Source: Mesocentrotus franciscanus (Eukaryota; Echinodermata; Echinoidea; Camarodonta; Strongylocentrotidae). Taken from it: DNA of 64,000 nt. The DNA is taken from assembly GCA_037976565.1 (NCBI GenBank), contig CP137682.1, positions 23,116,800 through 23,180,799 of the forward strand, in the 5' to 3' direction. The notes below the pieces were generated by a model. The model ran no database searches. It was not told the origin of the DNA and saw only the letters and a list, made by a program, of their open reading frames with translations. Numbering within the stretch: position 1 is the stretch's first letter; every line of letters starts with the position of its first letter. The translations under genes and the position numbers were made by a program. Of the stretch, positions 62,044 to 64,000 are shown in pieces.

Positions 62044-62934
62044 CTGTTAAAATAAAACAATACGAAAAATTAATAAGGGCACGCATTGTTTCTAAGTTGA
62101 ACTTTACTTGCTCCAACGCCAATAAATTATTGTTCTGCGTCAATTTCATACACACTCACCAAATTCTTAATCTCAACGCTGAACCCAACAAACACCATAC
62201 CTAGCCCCAACTCTCATCCTTACCTCATCTAATGAAACCTATATGCAACCCTAACCCTAACCCTAATCCGATACCTTTGCCGAATTAAAAACCCGGGGCA
62301 ATTGTTAGAGGAGCAAAATAATGTCAGGGCACCTTTAAGATCTCTTCTTAGCACGCCTCTTGTAAACGCCGTGGCATGCATGCAGTTACAAATCAACTCT
62401 TTAACATAATTCAAATGAAAATGCAAGGCCCTGAGTTACAATTAATATACATGTATCAAGGAAACTTCACTTTCACCAGAGTCCCGCAAATTTTCCTGTT
62501 GTCAGAAGAAACCTTTGCAACTTCAAAATGGCATAGCGGCTTGGATGCTCGCCGAGAAATGAAGGCAAATGCTATTAAACTGGTATCTACAAGCACGTCC
62601 ACGCAACTAAGTGTCGGCTGTTTATTATCTGTTAAAATAAAATAATACGAAAAGGCATAAGGGCATGCACGCTTTGTTTCTAGGTTTTACTTCACTTGCT
62701 CCTACGCCAATTGTTCTGCGTCAATTTCCTACACACTTACCAAATTCTTAATCTCAACGATGAACCCAATAAACACCATTCCTATAACCCCAACTCTCAT
62801 CCGAACCTAACTTAATGAAACCTATCTGCAACCCTAAACCTAATCCGAAACCTTTGCCGAATTAAAACCCGGAGCAATTGTTGGAGGAGCAAATGTCAGG
62901 GCACTTTAAAGATCTCTTCTTCTCGTAGTCTTAC

Positions 62935-63177
62935 CCTCAACTCTAACCGTTGCGGTACAGCTTTTCGTATTTCCAGCCTCATCTTCTACGGTGATAACCA
63001 CTTCTGTTTCTCCAAGTGGGTAAGTAGCCTCCGAGTCCTCCGCTGGCTCTGTACTCTCAACACCAACATTGTCACTGCTCCCTGTAAGAATAGCAGCCAA
63101 TGGAACCACAGCTGTTTGGCCACCTGTAGCGGTACTTCTGACAACGTCCTCGCAAGAAACTTCCGGATCTTCATTAT
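62935..63177 (-). CDS. HYR array exon H1 (first transcribed in window)
   Basis: This entry describes the array module. The exon is 243 bp (81 codons), acceptor TTTTATTTTAACAG, donor G|GTAAGAC, phase 1-1. The protein opens DNEDPEVSCEDVV, has ILTGSSDNVGVEST in the middle, and closes YPLGETEVVITVEDEAGN then KSCTATVRVEG. It has two cysteines, the DN motif and the E-D-E-A-G-N finish of HYR domains; usual HYR length is about 80-85. Two variable sites are used below: residue x in ST(x)PAED and residue y in TV(y)VEG. H1 has E and R. Confidence 0.92.
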
Positions 63178-63483
63178 CTGTTAAAATAAAACAATACGAA
63201 AAATTAATAAGGGCACGCATTGTTTCTAAGTTGAACTTCACTTGCTCCAACGCCAATAAATTATTGTTCTGCGTCAATTTCATACACACTCACCAAATTC
63301 TTAATCTCAACGCTGAACCCAACAAACACCATACCTAGCCCCAACTCTCATCCTTACCTCATCTAATGAAACCTTTCTGCAACCCTAACCCTAACCCTAA
63401 TCCGATACCTTTGCCGAATTAAAACCCGGAGCAATTGTTGGAGGAGCAAAATAATGTCAGGGCACCTTTAAGATCTCTTCTTA

Positions 63484-63711
63484 GCACGCCTCTTGTAAAC
63501 GCCGTGGCATGCATGCAGTTACAAATCAACTCTTTAACATAATTCAAATGAAAATGCAAGGCCCTGAGTTAAAATTAATATACATGTATCAAGGGAAACT
63601 TCACTTTCACCAGAGTCCCGCAAATTTTCCTGTTAGAAGAAGAAACCTTTGCAACTTCAAAAATGGCATAGCGGCTTGGATGCTCGCCGAAAAATGAAGG
63701 CAAATGCTATA
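63484..63711 (-). pseudogene. Truncated type-B half-unit at the right array edge
   Basis: Sequence matches the donor-side part of B exons up to GCAAATGCTAT at about 63710 and then diverges. The acceptor side is missing. It has its own differences (TTAGAAGAAG for TTGTCAGAAG), as expected at an array edge. Confidence 0.75.
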
Positions 63712-64000
63712 AACGTATATTAAAGAACGATGAAGAAAATAATGCGTTTCTACCCTAGGCAGATTCCTCTATGTTTGATGACAAGTATGGAGGCCTATAC
63801 ATATTCAAAAGAGAAATCATTACAGACTCTACTGAATCATACGCTTTGGAATGTGATTTTAAATATCAATGTAATCAATCGATCGAGTGAAATGTCATTA
63901 GTATATTCCCCATGAGGACATCAATTTGAATTGTATGTGTGCATGGAGGAGTACTCTTAACCTCTCTATCTCTCTCACTCTTTCTCTATTTCGCTCTTGC
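63712..64000. other. Right flank of the array, no exon seen
   Basis: Unique-looking sequence ending in a CT-rich run (TCTCTATCTCTCTCACTC). The next upstream exon of the gene must lie beyond the window. Confidence 0.5.

Larger units (their letters stand above)
36856..62628 (-). pseudogene. 22 degenerate HYR-like exons (type B) alternating with the A exons
   Basis: Acceptor-side edges (plus-strand upper coordinates) are 62628, 61494, 59802, 58667, 57532, 56959, 55821, 54683, 52997, 51862, 50726, 49588, 48451, 47319, 46181, 45043, 43906, 42769, 41084, 39945, 38263 and 37130. Each keeps the acceptor (TTTTAACAG in uninterrupted copies) and an HYR opening, DNKQPTLSCVDVLVDTS, in the same phase as A. 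The rest is not HYR-like except a short SSDN, and reading stops at TGA about 60 residues in. Where A has donor GAGG|GTAAG, B has GAGGCGTGCTAAG, so the donor is lost. By alignment B spans about 275 bp (36856-37130 in the last copy), not a multiple of three. Copies differ by single-base indels (AAAA or AAAAA before TGGC; a missing G in two), as expected without coding constraint. Confidence 0.8.
16934..63177 (-). other. Multi-exon gene for a modular HYR / Sushi / C-type lectin protein (5' end outside window)
   Basis: This span groups the minus-strand exons listed separately below. Domain order from N to C is 23 near-identical HYR modules, three diverged HYR modules, one Sushi/CCP and one C-type lectin domain. 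Every exon starts two bases into a codon after an AG acceptor, and all but two end one base into a codon before GT, so the modules are symmetrical phase 1-1, as is usual for shuffled extracellular domains. The visible exons code for about 2,350 residues. HYR domains have an immunoglobulin-like fold and occur in hyalin and other adhesion proteins; an extracellular adhesive, matrix or recognition role is inferred from the domains only. That all exons belong to one transcript is inferred from strand, order and phase. Two genes, or missed exons in the long introns, remain possible. Confidence 0.75.
36143..63711 (-). repeat. Higher-order tandem array of HYR exon units (about 1137 bp)
   Basis: About 27.6 kb of tandem units. 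A full unit holds an intact HYR exon (A, 243 bp) and a degenerate HYR-like exon (B) with homologous flanking intron, so the ancestral repeat was about 570 bp. Starts of successive A exons are mostly 1132-1138 bp apart. Exceptions are 1681, 1686 and 1686 bp, where a piggyBac-like element is inserted, 1708 bp with an extra B half, and 553 bp with a missing B half. Introns are nearly as alike as exons, which implies recent amplification or ongoing gene conversion. Both edges fall inside B-type exon sequence: a diverged remnant at about 36098-36182 on the left, and a B exon cut off at about 63711 on the right. Confidence 0.93.

Noticed and set aside
36353..63174. Repeated 62-codon minus-strand frame starting MKIRKF
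   Set aside because: It is the A exon read one base out of phase. It matters only as the frame that would be entered after H13 or H22.
36436..63338. Repeated plus-strand frames of 89 and 147 codons across the array
   Set aside because: They are antisense to the A exons or cover the B half and introns. They recur only because the unit repeats, and they show no domain.
36143..63711. Regularly spaced repeats as a CRISPR array or satellite DNA
   Set aside because: Units are 1.1 kb, contain spliced coding exons in frame, and the genome is animal.

Overview
The window is animal nuclear DNA. Its genes are split by introns (phase-1 exons with GT/AG borders), it is full of non-LTR retrotransposons and small inverted-repeat elements, and it is AT-rich. 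The extracellular domain set (HYR, Sushi/CCP and C-type lectin), the tandem HYR exons and the repeat style suggest an echinoderm, most likely a sea urchin. That attribution is an inference; no single-copy marker gene is present.

One host gene can be supported, on the minus strand and read right to left. It is a large modular secreted or cell-surface protein. In transcription order the window holds 23 nearly identical HYR exons (H1 at 62935-63177 to H23 at 36302-36544), three diverged HYR exons (29525-29791, 27208-27486, 22490-22753), one Sushi/CCP exon (19058-19270) and one C-type lectin exon (16934-17368). All start in phase 1, and all but two end in phase 1, so single modules can be duplicated or skipped without breaking the frame. 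The 5' end, including any signal peptide, lies beyond position 64000. The 3' end is either the lectin exon itself or lies further left among repeats.

From about 36143 to 63711 the sequence is a higher-order tandem array of about 1137 bp units. Each unit has an intact HYR exon (A) and a degenerate HYR-like exon (B) that keeps its acceptor but has lost its donor and frame. The array shows an AA pair and a BB pair (half-unit slips), two A exons with the same 1-bp deletion at the donor border, and three copies of a piggyBac-like element inserted at one TTAA beside the B acceptor. Near-identity of exons and introns points to recent amplification or gene conversion.

Left of the gene (1-16800) is a transposon graveyard. 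It holds an L1/Tx1-like LINE (654-5840) broken by three small DNA elements, a minus-strand CR1/Jockey-like LINE (6021-8895), more LINE 3' ends, foldback elements and microsatellites. The gene's introns carry further insertions: a foldback element split by a LINE (25677-27176), a LINE split by a hAT-like element with a perfect 8-bp target duplication (29850-31870), a palindrome with arms of about 588 bp (32834-34151) and a long AGT microsatellite (24577-24935). No tRNA, rRNA or CRISPR array was recognised.
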